DNA of 34,238 nucleotides from Paracoccus nototheniae (GTDB lineage Bacteria > Pseudomonadota > Alphaproteobacteria > Rhodobacterales > Rhodobacteraceae), in NCBI RefSeq assembly GCF_004335005.1, contig NZ_RQRT01000048.1, positions 1 to 34,238 of the forward strand, given 5' to 3'. Positions 1-7,902 of this stretch are shown piece after piece. Position 1 is the stretch's first letter; each line of letters opens with the position of its first letter. The notes under the pieces are model-generated. The model had not been told where the DNA came from. It made no database searches and worked only from the letters and a program-made list of their open reading frames with translations. A program made the position numbers and the translations under genes.

Positions 1-114
1 ATCATGTTCGGCAGGCTCAAGGATTGGAGGCGCGTGGCAACGCGATATGACAGATGTCCGAAGATCTTCCTCTCGGCCATCGCCCTCGCAGCAACCGTCA
101 TCTATTGGTTATGA
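1..114 (+). pseudogene. IS5-family transposase, C-terminal end (cut by window edge)
   Basis: The first 37 codons read through to a TGA at 112-114. They match the conserved end of IS5/IS4-type DDE transposases: a FGRLKDWRR motif at codons 3-11, a RYDRCPK stretch at codons 15-21, and an alanine-rich hydrophobic tail ending in YWL. Only the tail is inside the window, so whether the full transposase is intact to the left cannot be judged. No start codon is involved. The stop overlaps the probable right terminal repeat of the element. The family call is from recognised motifs; the exact element is not named. Confidence 0.85.
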
Positions 115-127
115 ATCCTGACCCTAG
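1..127. mobile_element. Right end of an IS5-family insertion sequence
   Basis: The transposase stop at 112-114 is followed at once by GAATCCTGACCC and then CTAG (124-127). IS5 elements of the IS427 group typically have the stop codon within or next to a terminal repeat of this kind and favour CTAG or TA targets. The end is therefore placed at about 124-127. The left end is outside the window, so the terminal repeat cannot be confirmed by pairing. Boundary is inference; presence of the element is well supported. Confidence 0.6.
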
Positions 128-268
128 GCCGCTCAGTTGCTCGACCGCAAGCCGGCAAGGCTGGTCAGTGTCGCCATTGCCAACAAAACGGCACGGATCG
201 CTTGGGCTGTCCTGACGAGAGAAGATAATAGCCGCGCGGCTCGGGCGACCGCCCGAAGCACGCGCTGA
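128..268 (+). pseudogene. IS110-family transposase remnant, C-terminal fragment
   Basis: From 128 one frame is open to a TGA at 266-268 and encodes 46 residues. It contains the pattern RLVSVAIANKTARIAWAVLT, which is the characteristic C-terminal block of IS110/IS116/IS902-type transposases (usually an 'ALANKxARxAWA' motif). A stop codon (TAG, 125-127) lies directly upstream in frame and the rest of the protein is missing. This fragment therefore appears to have been cut by the IS5-type element next to it. No function is expected. The family call rests on this one motif. Confidence 0.7.
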
Positions 269-533
269 ACGAGTTTGGGCAGGAGAAAACGACACAAATG
301 ATTCCAACCTGTCAAGCCGGTGATCGAAAGAGCCTGGCTGATTCATCGCGCCTAAAAAGTACGCTATCTTTATGAGATTCCGATCCACCGACACCACCAT
401 GGCCGACGGCCTTTCGCGCTGCGCGAACAGACCGGGGACATGTGTTAATCTGACCAAGAAGGAAAATTACCCCTGCCCAACGGGGGCCGTCCACACATGA
501 ATCAATACTCCGACGCGGCGAGAATTTTTAATG
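269..533. other. Gene-poor stretch after the IS fragments
   Basis: About 265 bases with no convincing gene. Short open frames exist on both strands but have no recognisable motif, no good Shine-Dalgarno and no neighbour that would make sense of them. The stretch is somewhat less GC-rich than the genes around it, which suits IS-flanking debris. It probably includes the non-coding end of the IS110 remnant and the 3' flank of the AraC gene. Confidence 0.5.
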
Positions 534-1448
534 TCAAGACGCCCAAGTTCCACGCGTTGGATCGCATATTGCCCGGCGATAGTCGGAGGGGGTCATCTTC
601 TGGTGACTCAGGAAGACCCGGGCAAGCACCTGGCTGGATGAATACCCAACCTCTAGGGCGATCTCCATTATAGACAGACTTGTCCTTTCAAGGAGCTCGC
701 AGGCTTTCTGCATTCTCAACTGGGTCAGATAGACTCGGGGCGGCACTCCAACGCTCTGCTTGAACATTCGGGCGAAGTGAAACGATGACAGCCGTGCCTC
801 GGTCGCCAGATCATCGAGACTGATATCCTCGGCCAGCTGAGCATGCATCATTTCGATGCAGCGCCGCACTGCCCATGGGGCAAGGCCTCCGCTCGGTACA
901 GCAAGCTCGGTGCCGCCAAGGTTGCACAGTTCGGCCAGGATCTCGAAGCCCGCAGCCCGCGCCAACAGACGAGACGGCGCGCCCTCATCCTCGCATACTG
1001 TCCAGAGCCTGCGAAGCTTCGCCCCTATCGCCGGTGTTGCGAAAGCTTTGTGGTAAACGCGCATTTTGTCAAAAGAGAGCTTGCCGTCGGACGCCTCATC
1101 CAACGCGGCTTGCCAGTGTGCCAGAGGAAACGCAAAGCTGCGGACTTCGTGAATATTGGGGACCGTTGACTGAACTGCAAAATTCGGGGCGGCAATGACA
1201 CAACTACCACGCTCCATCGCAGTCTTGAAGCGCCCTCCGCCAATACTGCAATCGATACGGGTGCCTACGGTCATATTCTGATGGATCACGAGATCCGGCA
1301 TGGCCGGGTACTGCATTTCCGACCGCGGCTGCATAGACCCGAACAAGTTGAGGACCCCGCCGACAGATTTGGTCGATTGGACAAAGGGCGCGCAGGGGCC
1401 TTCCCGATACCAGTCGGCAAATGTTGGATAAGCGGCCTCGGTCATCAT
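534..1448 (-). CDS. AraC-family transcriptional regulator (paralog 1)
   Basis: A 304-residue DNA-binding regulator. The last ~100 residues carry the two helix-turn-helix units of AraC/XylS proteins. The first is around ISLDDLATEARLSSFHFARMF; the second is around IMEIALEVGYSSSQVLARVF, followed by the usual SPSDYRR-like end (here TPSDYRR). The N-terminal ~190 residues form the effector-sensing half and begin with an F-x-x-W-Y pattern shared with the two AraC proteins at 16347 and 17294. The three are clearly paralogs. The start at 1448 follows an AGGAAA sequence about 6 bases upstream; a second ATG follows directly. The gene is divergent from the RraA-like gene across a 578-base region, so it may control that operon. 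The effector is unknown. Confidence 0.92.
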   Translation of the reverse strand: MMTEAAYPTFADWYREGPCAPFVQSTKSVGGVLNLFGSMQPRSEMQYPAMPDLVIHQNMTVGTRIDCSIGGGRFKTAMERGSCVIAAPNFAVQSTVPNIHEVRSFAFPLAHWQAALDEASDGKLSFDKMRVYHKAFATPAIGAKLRRLWTVCEDEGAPSRLLARAAGFEILAELCNLGGTELAVPSGGLAPWAVRRCIEMMHAQLAEDISLDDLATEARLSSFHFARMFKQSVGVPPRVYLTQLRMQKACELLERTSLSIMEIALEVGYSSSQVLARVFLSHQKMTPSDYRRAICDPTRGTWAS

Positions 1449-2026
1449 CCGATTTCCTGTCAATGGGACGGTCTGCGCCGCCTGTGTTGAAACTGTTCCG
1501 GGGATACGCTATTCAAGCGTCAGCCCATGGGTGTCTGTAATTGGGCTCGGGTGATTTGCATTCGGCCATTTTCAGGACAGAATGACACCGGCAGCGTCCT
1601 TGGACTCAGGTTGGATATTGATTCGACGACTGTCCTTTGTATCATCGGTGGATTGTCTCGTCCGTGAGGATGGAGAAGTGATGAACGGAACGCAAGTGTT
1701 TCGTCCGAGATAAATGCCATCCACGCGTTGCCGCTGTCACAGAAGTGAAGGCGCCCGGCGGGCCCTTGGATGGGCCGGAGTGGCTGCAATTCTGGTTTGC
1801 AGGCGCCCGATGTGGTAGGATAGTCAACGCCGGATTCTCGTGGCGCGCCATGGGCAGGGTGTTGTTCTGAGCCGTCCGATGCAGAGCTGGCGCGGTCGTC
1901 ATCTGACCGTCCTCAACTATGCCACCCGAGAAAGTGTCGTTGGGCGATCGCGTCACAGTGGCGCTGACCACGCGCATGGGGCGCAAATGTCAAAATAGCT
2001 TTTTGATACAAGGGAGAGGTCACGCC
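1449..2026. promoter_or_regulatory. Divergent intergenic region between AraC and RraA-like genes
   Basis: 578 bases with no convincing gene; the short frames inside lack motifs and ribosome sites. It must hold the promoters for the AraC gene (leftward) and the RraA-like operon (rightward). I could not place -35/-10 boxes with confidence. The last 20 bases include a clear Shine-Dalgarno (AGGGAGAGG, 2011-2019) for the RraA-like gene. AraC proteins normally bind direct repeats in such divergent regions, but no strong repeat was recognised by eye. Confidence 0.5.
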
Positions 2027-2806
2027 ATGAGAAGCCCCTTTGAAATCTATCACGAGACGACGCCAGCCGACGCGCTGGACGCGCTCTACACGATCGCGGG
2101 CGAGGGCGGCGCGCCGCCCTCGATCAACGATCTGGTCTTTGCCGGCGACGGTGCCATGTTTGGGCGGGCCGTGACCATGCGTTCGCTTCCATCCCGCGCC
2201 GATTTCGACGCCGATGTCGCCAAGGACAGCGAGGCAAAACGGGGGATGGGCATCTTCGCCCACGCTCTTTCCAGCTGCGACAATGAATCGGTGCTGGTGA
2301 TCGAGGCACGGGGACTGACGCATTACGCCGCTGGCGGCGGGACCGGGCTGTCCAGCCTTGTCGGCCGCCGCGCCGCGGGCCTTCTGACGGATGGCCAGAT
2401 CCGGGACCGCAACAGCCTGACCGCCAATGCGGCAAAGACAGGCACGAAGCTGGCCGTCGGCGGGTTTACCCTGCAGTACGGTACGCATCGGATGCTGACG
2501 CCCCACGATGTGAACTGCCCGGTCGTCATCGGACAGACGCTAGTGCGGCCGGGCGACTTTGTGTTCGGAAACGGTGACGGCGTTCTGATCATCCCTGAAC
2601 ACCTCGCCGAGGAGACGCTTGAAACCGCGGTGGTTCTGGCGCGGTCGGCCGCCGTCATGGAAGAGATGCTGGTTGCCCGGCATGAAGTCCTGGGTGCCGA
2701 TCTGAAAGGCATTACTGCGGAAGTCGTGCAGGAGATGATGCGACGCTCTGACTTTTCGGACCGCCAGCTGGAGCTGATGGAAAAGCATGTCACAGCGATC
2801 AGGTAA
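2027..2806 (+). CDS. RraA-like family protein
   Basis: A 259-residue cytoplasmic protein of the RraA / 4-hydroxy-4-methyl-2-oxoglutarate aldolase fold (often mis-named demethylmenaquinone methyltransferase). The family signature D-G-x-I-R-D is present at about residues 122-127; in true aldolases the Arg and Asp of this motif contact the pyruvate moiety and metal. The acidic residue usually found about 20 residues earlier (the 'GD' or 'GE' of the motif) appears to be replaced by Gly/Thr near residues 104-106, so aldolase activity is doubtful. The start at 2027 was chosen over an upstream in-frame ATG at 1919 because of the strong ribosome site at 2011-2019 and the family-like N-terminus. First gene of a plus-strand run divergent from AraC. 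Confidence 0.8.
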   Translation: MRSPFEIYHETTPADALDALYTIAGEGGAPPSINDLVFAGDGAMFGRAVTMRSLPSRADFDADVAKDSEAKRGMGIFAHALSSCDNESVLVIEARGLTHYAAGGGTGLSSLVGRRAAGLLTDGQIRDRNSLTANAAKTGTKLAVGGFTLQYGTHRMLTPHDVNCPVVIGQTLVRPGDFVFGNGDGVLIIPEHLAEETLETAVVLARSAAVMEEMLVARHEVLGADLKGITAEVVQEMMRRSDFSDRQLELMEKHVTAIR

Positions 2807-3085
2807 CCACGGGCGGGCATCGGAGGTTGCTGATCCGGCGGCCTGGCACGGGTCGTGGATAACCGAAGGCTGTTGAGAAGACGTTGAGCGGTGGCAATTC
2901 CGCGACCCTTGTCCGCCCACGCTGTGCGGGGATCGGACCAGCCCTCAGCTGCTGCGCAGCGCACCGACTGTGATGTCGGTCGGGCCGTGCCGGGAAGGGA
3001 TATCGCTGAAGACGGCTGGATGGCCGAAGATCGCCGTGCTGTCCCTGAAGCACTTGGTTTGTTCCGCGTCTGAAAGGAGCACTGC
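2807..3085. other. Intergenic region upstream of alpha/beta hydrolase
   Basis: 279 bases. No gene with recognisable motifs was found. A 60-codon frame at 2891-3073 has coding-like composition in its second half but no homology I recognise, and could be decayed sequence. The Shine-Dalgarno AAGGAGC for the next gene lies at about 3073-3079. Confidence 0.4.
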
Positions 3086-4054
3086 ATGAACCGCCTGATC
3101 CAGCTTTCGCAGCAGATCCCGATTCCCGATCCCAGACCGACCGTCGCCTACACGCCGGTCACTCTTCCCATGAAAGGGCGTCCGCCGCTGGAATTGCGGG
3201 TGACCGCGCCGGTCCTGGGTCACGGGCTGCCGATCATTCTTTTCTCGCACGGGCACGGGCCGTCGAATTACATCCCTTCCAAGGACGGGTATGCCCCCCT
3301 CGCTCAGTTCTGGGCCGAGCGGGGAATGGCCGTGATTCAGCCCACCCATGCCAGTTCCCGGATCGGCGGCCTTACTGCCGATACGCCCGGCGCGCCGTTC
3401 TTCTGGCGCGAGCGGATCGCCGAGATGCGTGCCATTCTGGACAGGCTTTCCGCCGTCGAGGTCCAGGCCCCTGCGATAGCGGGACGGCTGGACCACGAGC
3501 GCGTTGCGGCGGCGGGCCAGTCGTTCGGCGGGCATACCTGCGGCCTTCTTCTGGGCGCGCGATTGCACGGAGAGAGCTTCAAGGATCCACGCATCTCGGC
3601 CGGAGTTCTTCTGGCCGCGCCGGGACGGGGCGGGGCCGATCTGACGCCAGAGAGCGCAGAGCGGTTCCCGTTCTTCGACGTGGATTTTGAAAGTCTGACC
3701 ACGCGCACGCTTGTGGTCTGTGGCGGCAAAGACAAGCCGCACTTCACGCCGCGTGGTCCCGACTGGTTCGCCGACGCCTTCTACGAGGCTCCGGGTGCAG
3801 AGGCGCTGGTGACGCTGCATGACGTCGGTCATGGTCTTGGGGGCATTGCCGGACTGGACGCAAAGGAAACTGAGGTCGAAAAACCCGATAGTCTTGAGGC
3901 GACAAAGCGCCTGACGCTGTCGTGGCTGGAGCAGGCTCTTGGTGGCGAGGCCTTGCACTGGAAGCGCGGCGCCGACCTCCTCCAGCAGGATCTCAAGGTC
4001 CTCGGGGCAGTTGTGTTGAAAGAGCGGTATGCCGGCGAGGGCGCAGCCGTGTGA
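3086..4054 (+). CDS. Alpha/beta hydrolase (dienelactone hydrolase / chlorophyllase-like)
   Basis: 322 residues with the alpha/beta hydrolase fold. An oxyanion-type HGHG follows a hydrophobic strand (residues 50-58). The nucleophile elbow is GQSFGG with Ser146. A likely acid is Asp216 in GGKDK and the likely catalytic His is His249 in DVGHG. There is no signal peptide, so it acts in the cytoplasm. The start is supported by AAGGAGC seven bases upstream. Serine hydrolases of this type cleave esters or lactones; the substrate is not predictable. It follows the RraA-like gene by 279 bases and precedes an isochorismatase-fold hydrolase, which suggests a short degradation route, but the link is only positional. 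Confidence 0.85.
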   Translation: MNRLIQLSQQIPIPDPRPTVAYTPVTLPMKGRPPLELRVTAPVLGHGLPIILFSHGHGPSNYIPSKDGYAPLAQFWAERGMAVIQPTHASSRIGGLTADTPGAPFFWRERIAEMRAILDRLSAVEVQAPAIAGRLDHERVAAAGQSFGGHTCGLLLGARLHGESFKDPRISAGVLLAAPGRGGADLTPESAERFPFFDVDFESLTTRTLVVCGGKDKPHFTPRGPDWFADAFYEAPGAEALVTLHDVGHGLGGIAGLDAKETEVEKPDSLEATKRLTLSWLEQALGGEALHWKRGADLLQQDLKVLGAVVLKERYAGEGAAV

Positions 4055-4433
4055 CGTCCGATCCGCACCGGCAAGGCCCGCGCCGCGGGCTACGGTGCCT
4101 GGCAGCCGGTCCCCAGGTCTAGTGTCCGACGGGCTGGCAGACGGCCGTTCCGCCGCGCGTGATGTGGAGCTCGACATTGCGACCGGGGTCACCCCCGCAC
4201 GCCGTTTGGAAGAATACCGATGCATCGAAATTACCATTGAGCCTACCGGCGAAGACAGGGGCAGCCGTGCGCTGCATCCTCATCTTGCCGTCTTTTGACC
4301 TGATGGCGCCGATCACCGCGATGGCCGCAACATCGGCAACGATCCGGCAGCTTCTGCGCCGCAGGCTTCGGGACGGCCTGCTAGGGTTGATTTACCCGAA
4401 ACCAACTCCTGAAAACCTGCAAAGGATGAAGCT
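4055..4433. other. Intergenic region with a possible decayed gene on the minus strand
   Basis: 379 bases. A perfect hairpin with 6-bp arms (GCCCGC / GCGGGC, 4076-4090) follows the hydrolase and may help end transcription, although there is no T-run. On the minus strand a frame from a GTG at 4316 to a stop at 4119 (65 codons) has moderately coding-like composition and ends in ITRGGTAVCQPVGH. I do not recognise it and see no ribosome site, so it is not called as a gene. The ribosome site for the next gene is AAAGGATG at 4421-4428. Confidence 0.4.
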
Positions 4434-5087
4434 ATGAAATTCCGCAATGGCCTCGACTCCCTTCTTCGCCCGCAAGATTCGGTTCTGGTGCTGATCGACC
4501 ACCAACCTTATCAGCTTGCGAACCTGAACAGCCACGACCCCCAAGCGGTGGTGAACAACACGACCGCGCTTGCCAAGGTCGCCAAAGTGTTCGGGGTGCC
4601 CACCATCCTGACCAGCGTTGTCGCCGCGCGTGGCGGCGTCATCTTCCCCCATGTCACCGAGGTTTTTCCTGACAACGAGGTGATCGACAGGACGTTCATC
4701 AACACATGGGAGGATCCGAAAGTTGTTGATGCGGTCAAGGCGACGGGCCGCAAGCAACTGATCATCGCCGGACTGTGGACCGAAATCTGTGTTGCGATGC
4801 CCGCCATTCAGGCGGCAGGCGAGGGCTGGGACGTGACCGTGATCACTGACGCCTCGGGCGGAACCTCGCTGGAAGCTCATGAGGTTGCAATCCAGCGGAT
4901 GCTGGCTGCTGGCATCAACATGATGACCTGGCTGTCGCTGGCGTCGGAGTGGCAGCGCGATTGGGCGCGTGCCGAGACGGCAACCGCGCTGAACGATGCA
5001 TTGAAGTACCACATCGGCGGCAGCGCCATCGCCTATCTGTGGGAACAGCAGCTGCTCAACACGCCCGTGCCAAGCGAAGCGGCGTAA
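4434..5087 (+). CDS. Isochorismatase-fold cysteine hydrolase (YcaC-like, paralog A)
   Basis: 217 residues of the cysteine-hydrolase superfamily that includes isochorismatase, nicotinamidase and YcaC. The triad positions are visible: Asp22 in LIDHQ, Arg86 in DRTF (in place of the Lys of nicotinamidases, as in YcaC) and nucleophile Cys119 in GLWTEIC. The later DASGGTSLEAH motif is typical of YcaC-type members. Cytoplasmic. Substrate unknown; the fold hydrolyses amides or vinyl ethers. A close paralog lies at 19217-19903 with the same GLWTE-C and WQRDWAR blocks, and both sit near AraC paralogs. Start is supported by AAAGGATG upstream. Confidence 0.88.
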   Translation: MKFRNGLDSLLRPQDSVLVLIDHQPYQLANLNSHDPQAVVNNTTALAKVAKVFGVPTILTSVVAARGGVIFPHVTEVFPDNEVIDRTFINTWEDPKVVDAVKATGRKQLIIAGLWTEICVAMPAIQAAGEGWDVTVITDASGGTSLEAHEVAIQRMLAAGINMMTWLSLASEWQRDWARAETATALNDALKYHIGGSAIAYLWEQQLLNTPVPSEAA

Positions 5088-5173
5088 TGATCTGGGGGGT
5101 GACGGCGGACGTCAACATGCACCCGCTCGTTCCTCGTCATCCCCTCGTGCCCTGTGCAGAGGAGCAAACACAC

Positions 5174-5917
5174 ATGACCAAAGATCTCTTTCCCGTCGGA
5201 CAGGAAATGGATGTTTCCTATCCAAACTTCGCGGTCAGCCTGACGCTCTTGTCAGCCGGGCAATTAAAGTTCGAGATCAAGGAAGGGCCTTTCGCCCGGA
5301 TCGAGTTTGTCGACATAGAGGTCAAACCGCTCGGCAATAGTGTTTTTGCCGTCAGCTGGCAGGAAAAGGACGGCGCGACCGTCACGAATATCCAGGACTT
5401 CGACCGTGGCATCGTCCATTCTTTCGCGACTTTGCCGGACATGCAGTTCTTGCGGATGACCGGGACGATTGACATTACCCGTCCCGCTGATCGGGCGGCG
5501 GATGATCGGCCCCATCGCAACAGGGCACTGGTGCTGGACGCCATGACGTCGCTGTTCCAGCGTCATGACGTGGGGGCGGTGGACCGCCTCTACACGCCGG
5601 ACTACATCCAGCATAACCCGAACATACCGCAAGGCAGGGAAGCCCTGCGCGCCATTGTCGGGTCTCTGGCACCCTCGGTCTATTACGAGCCCGGCCTGAT
5701 GATCGCTGAAGGGGACCTTGTTGCCATCCACGGCCGGATCCGGGGCTGGGCGGCGGAACCCCAGATCGCGATCGACATCTTCCGGGTCGAAGGAGGCAGG
5801 CTGGCAGAACATTGGGACGTCTTGCAGAACGAGGTTCCTGCGGCTGCCGGAGTGGCAAGCCTGGCGATGTTCGATCCTGACGAAAGTGCCCGCCAGGACC
5901 CATCGAAGGCGTCCTAG
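5174..5917 (+). CDS. MoaF-like domain fused to SnoaL/NTF2-like domain
   Basis: 247 residues. Residues ~1-105 resemble the MoaF-type beta-barrel (alternating strands with 'GxxMDVSYPNFAVSLTL', 'EIKEGPFARIEFVDIEVKPL', then a tryptophan strand). Residues ~115-235 are a SnoaL-like NTF2-fold domain, with YTPDYIQHNPNIPQGREALR followed by the glycine-rich IHGRIRG strand and a terminal EGGRLAEHWDVLQ motif typical of SnoaL-like aldol-condensing proteins. SnoaL-like domains bind small hydrophobic or aromatic ligands and may isomerise or cyclise them. The start at 5174 was chosen for GAGGAGC upstream (5158-5164); an in-frame GTG/ATG farther left overlaps the previous gene and is less likely. Function is unproven. 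Confidence 0.78.
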   Translation: MTKDLFPVGQEMDVSYPNFAVSLTLLSAGQLKFEIKEGPFARIEFVDIEVKPLGNSVFAVSWQEKDGATVTNIQDFDRGIVHSFATLPDMQFLRMTGTIDITRPADRAADDRPHRNRALVLDAMTSLFQRHDVGAVDRLYTPDYIQHNPNIPQGREALRAIVGSLAPSVYYEPGLMIAEGDLVAIHGRIRGWAAEPQIAIDIFRVEGGRLAEHWDVLQNEVPAAAGVASLAMFDPDESARQDPSKAS

Positions 5918-6146
5918 ACGGACACGGGGCATGGCGTGCCGTCGTCGCGACAAGGCGGCGCAGGTGGCAGCACAGGCCGGACGCCCCAGATGCGCGGCGC
6001 ACCGGCTTCACCCTATCGGAAGACGCGTGGCGGCTTCGGCGCGCGCTTTCACGGGCGGCCCTGGGGCCGGCTGCACCCGTACATGTCTCGTGGCGCGACG
6101 CGCAGCATCGTTTCAACCATGGCTCGCAAACACAGGAGTGACGACG
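5918..6146. other. Spacer between the two SnoaL-like genes
   Basis: 229 bases with no supported gene. The reading frame of the next gene stays open through this spacer, but the codons are arginine/alanine-rich with no motif. The ribosome site AGGAG (6134-6138) marks the real start downstream. Confidence 0.4.
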
Positions 6147-6509
6147 ATGGACCACGAGGCGAAAATGCACGCCAATCTTGAGAAGGTGTTTGGCGAGCGC
6201 GATGCCGCCCGCCGTCTGGACGCCATTCGCGCGATCTATGCCGAGGCGGCGGACCTGCATGAACCCCTTGCCTCTGCCAAGGGCCACGCGGCGATCAACA
6301 GTGCCGTCACCGAGCTTCTCTCGCAGATACCGGCGAACTTCAGCTTTTCCGCCGTCCGCCCCGCCTTGTCGCTGAACCACATCGCCCGTCTTCAGTGGCA
6401 GCTGAGCGGCCCTGACGGAACCGTCGCGGCAACCGGTACCGATGTCGCCCATTTCGAGGATGGCAGGATCCGCGCGCTGTATGTGTTCATCGACCAGAAA
6501 GGGACCTGA
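6147..6509 (+). CDS. Small SnoaL/NTF2-like protein
   Basis: 120 residues, one NTF2-like domain: an N-terminal helix pair (VFGERDAARRLDAIRAIYAE), an HEPLASAKGHAAINSAV segment typical of the family, then strands ending in VAHFEDGRIRALYVFID. Proteins of this size form dimers with a deep hydrophobic pocket and act as isomerases, cyclases or ligand binders. The start follows AGGAG at eight bases. Its stop is three bases from the GTG of the next gene, so the two are probably co-translated and functionally linked. Substrate unknown. Confidence 0.82.
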   Translation: MDHEAKMHANLEKVFGERDAARRLDAIRAIYAEAADLHEPLASAKGHAAINSAVTELLSQIPANFSFSAVRPALSLNHIARLQWQLSGPDGTVAATGTDVAHFEDGRIRALYVFIDQKGT

Positions 6510-6512
6510 GCC

Positions 6513-7697
6513 GTGACGTCCCGCCCCCTTCGTATCGGATACTGCTTGTCCCTGACCGGCCCCTTGGCCGGCAACAGCCGCTCCGCGAGGCTTGCGCACG
6601 AGATCTGGCGCGATGACGTGAACCGGCGCGGCGGACTGCTGGGCCGCCCGGTCGAGCTGATCTGCCTCGATGACAAAGGCGACGCGGCGCTCGGCGGGTC
6701 TCTTTACGCGCGGCTGATTGATCACGAGGGTGCGGACCTCGTGATCGGGGGCTATGGTACCAATAGTCTGATCTCGGCTCTCCCAGAGATCATCGCCAGA
6801 GACAGGTATTTCGTCGGGCTGATGGGGTTGGGCGCCAATAACGAATTTGGATATGGCAAGTATTTTGCCATAATCCCGACAGGCCGGGATCCCAACGCTG
6901 CGTTGACCGAAGGCTTCTTCGATGTCGCGGCGCAGCAGACGCCCCGACCCAGGACCGTCGCGCTGTTGTCGGCGGATGCCGTTTTCTCGCGCAATCCGGT
7001 CCTCGGCGGTCATGGCAATGCTGCTAAATACGGGATCAAGGTGGTTCATGAGGCGACGTACCCGCTCGGCACTACCAACTTTGTTCCATATCTCGACGCG
7101 GTAGCAGAGAGTGGCTGCGAGCTGCTATTCCTCTGCAGCTACCTTCAGGACTCCATAGACCTCGTGCGCGCGGTTCAGGCGCATCCGTACAAGCCGAAGA
7201 TGGTGGGGGCCGCCATGATCGGTCCGCAGAATACGCAGGTTAAGCAGGCTCTCGGTTCTCTTCTCAACGGGATCGTCAATTACGAGTACTGGGTGCCCGC
7301 GCCTTCCATGGCGTTCGACGGCGTGCAGGCCCTCATGGAGAGCTACCGGCAGCGCAGTGCCGGTACCGACCTCGATCCTTTGGGGCATTACATGGCGCCT
7401 CTGGCCTATGCGCAGCTGCAGGTGGTTGCGCATGCGGTCGAGCAGACGCAAAGCCTCGATGATCAGATCCTGTCTGAGTTCACGCGGACCACGAGCTTTC
7501 CGACGGTGATGGGAGATGTCAGCTTTGGCACATTGGGCGAGTGGCAAACGCCGCGCGTCCTGCAGGTGCAGTTTCAGGGCATCGCCGGGGACGATCTGGA
7601 CCAGTACCGCGACGGCTCGCGGCTAATCATCGTCTATCCGGCGGACAAGGCTTCGGGGACGCTGATTTATCCGTTCGAGGATGCGCGCCTGCCGTGA
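6513..7697 (+). CDS. Amino-acid/amide-type solute-binding protein lacking a signal peptide
   Basis: 394 residues of the type I periplasmic-binding fold used by branched-chain amino acid/amide ABC transporters (LivJ/LivK, UrtA, AmiC). The N-terminus starts directly on the first strand (RIGYCLSLTGPLAG), then the classic NRRGGLLGRPVEL and DLVIGGYGTN blocks. A TGA (6507-6509) in the same frame lies two codons before the GTG, so no signal peptide can be encoded upstream. The protein should stay in the cytoplasm, as AmiC does. No permease or ATPase gene is nearby. A sensing or ligand-sequestering role is plausible (inference). The GTG start lies three bases after the SnoaL-like gene. Confidence 0.85.
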   Translation: MTSRPLRIGYCLSLTGPLAGNSRSARLAHEIWRDDVNRRGGLLGRPVELICLDDKGDAALGGSLYARLIDHEGADLVIGGYGTNSLISALPEIIARDRYFVGLMGLGANNEFGYGKYFAIIPTGRDPNAALTEGFFDVAAQQTPRPRTVALLSADAVFSRNPVLGGHGNAAKYGIKVVHEATYPLGTTNFVPYLDAVAESGCELLFLCSYLQDSIDLVRAVQAHPYKPKMVGAAMIGPQNTQVKQALGSLLNGIVNYEYWVPAPSMAFDGVQALMESYRQRSAGTDLDPLGHYMAPLAYAQLQVVAHAVEQTQSLDDQILSEFTRTTSFPTVMGDVSFGTLGEWQTPRVLQVQFQGIAGDDLDQYRDGSRLIIVYPADKASGTLIYPFEDARLP

Positions 7698-7855
7698 CCG
7701 GTTCAGGCGCTGGATCGATTGCGTCGCGGCGGCGCGTCAATGCCAGGCGGCGCAACCGATCCGTCAATACGACAGCGGCGCCAGCGATACCTGATGATGA
7801 TCTATTGACGCTGATACCACAGGCCGCCCCGGCCTTTTCTGAAAGGGCGCGAAAT

Positions 7856-7902
7856 AAAGAGAGGCAGTCACGACCGCGTCGGGGTCGCGACTGCCTCTCT
7901 TT
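7856..7902. terminator. Bidirectional rho-independent terminator
   Basis: A 20-bp inverted repeat (7856-7875 with 7883-7902) has one mismatch and a 7-base loop, flanked by AAA and TTT runs. It separates the end of the plus-strand run (7697) from the end of the minus-strand DUF5996-acetyltransferase gene, whose stop codon overlaps the last base of the right arm. The single mismatch is A-C on the plus transcript and G-U on the minus transcript, so the hairpin is slightly stronger for the minus-strand gene. Confidence 0.88.

Noticed and set aside
2945..4237. 430-codon open frame on the minus strand
   Set aside because: It lies antisense to the alpha/beta hydrolase at 3086-4054, which has a catalytic triad and ribosome site. 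The antisense product has no motif and is a GC-driven shadow frame.
4119..4316. 65-codon frame on the minus strand between hydrolase and isochorismatase-fold gene
   Set aside because: Composition is somewhat coding-like, but there is no ribosome site, the start is GTG, and no family is recognised. Kept only as a remark in the intergenic entry.
5475..7049. 524-codon open frame on the minus strand
   Set aside because: Antisense to three supported plus-strand genes (MoaF-SnoaL fusion, SnoaL-like, solute-binding protein); product is arginine-rich and motif-free.
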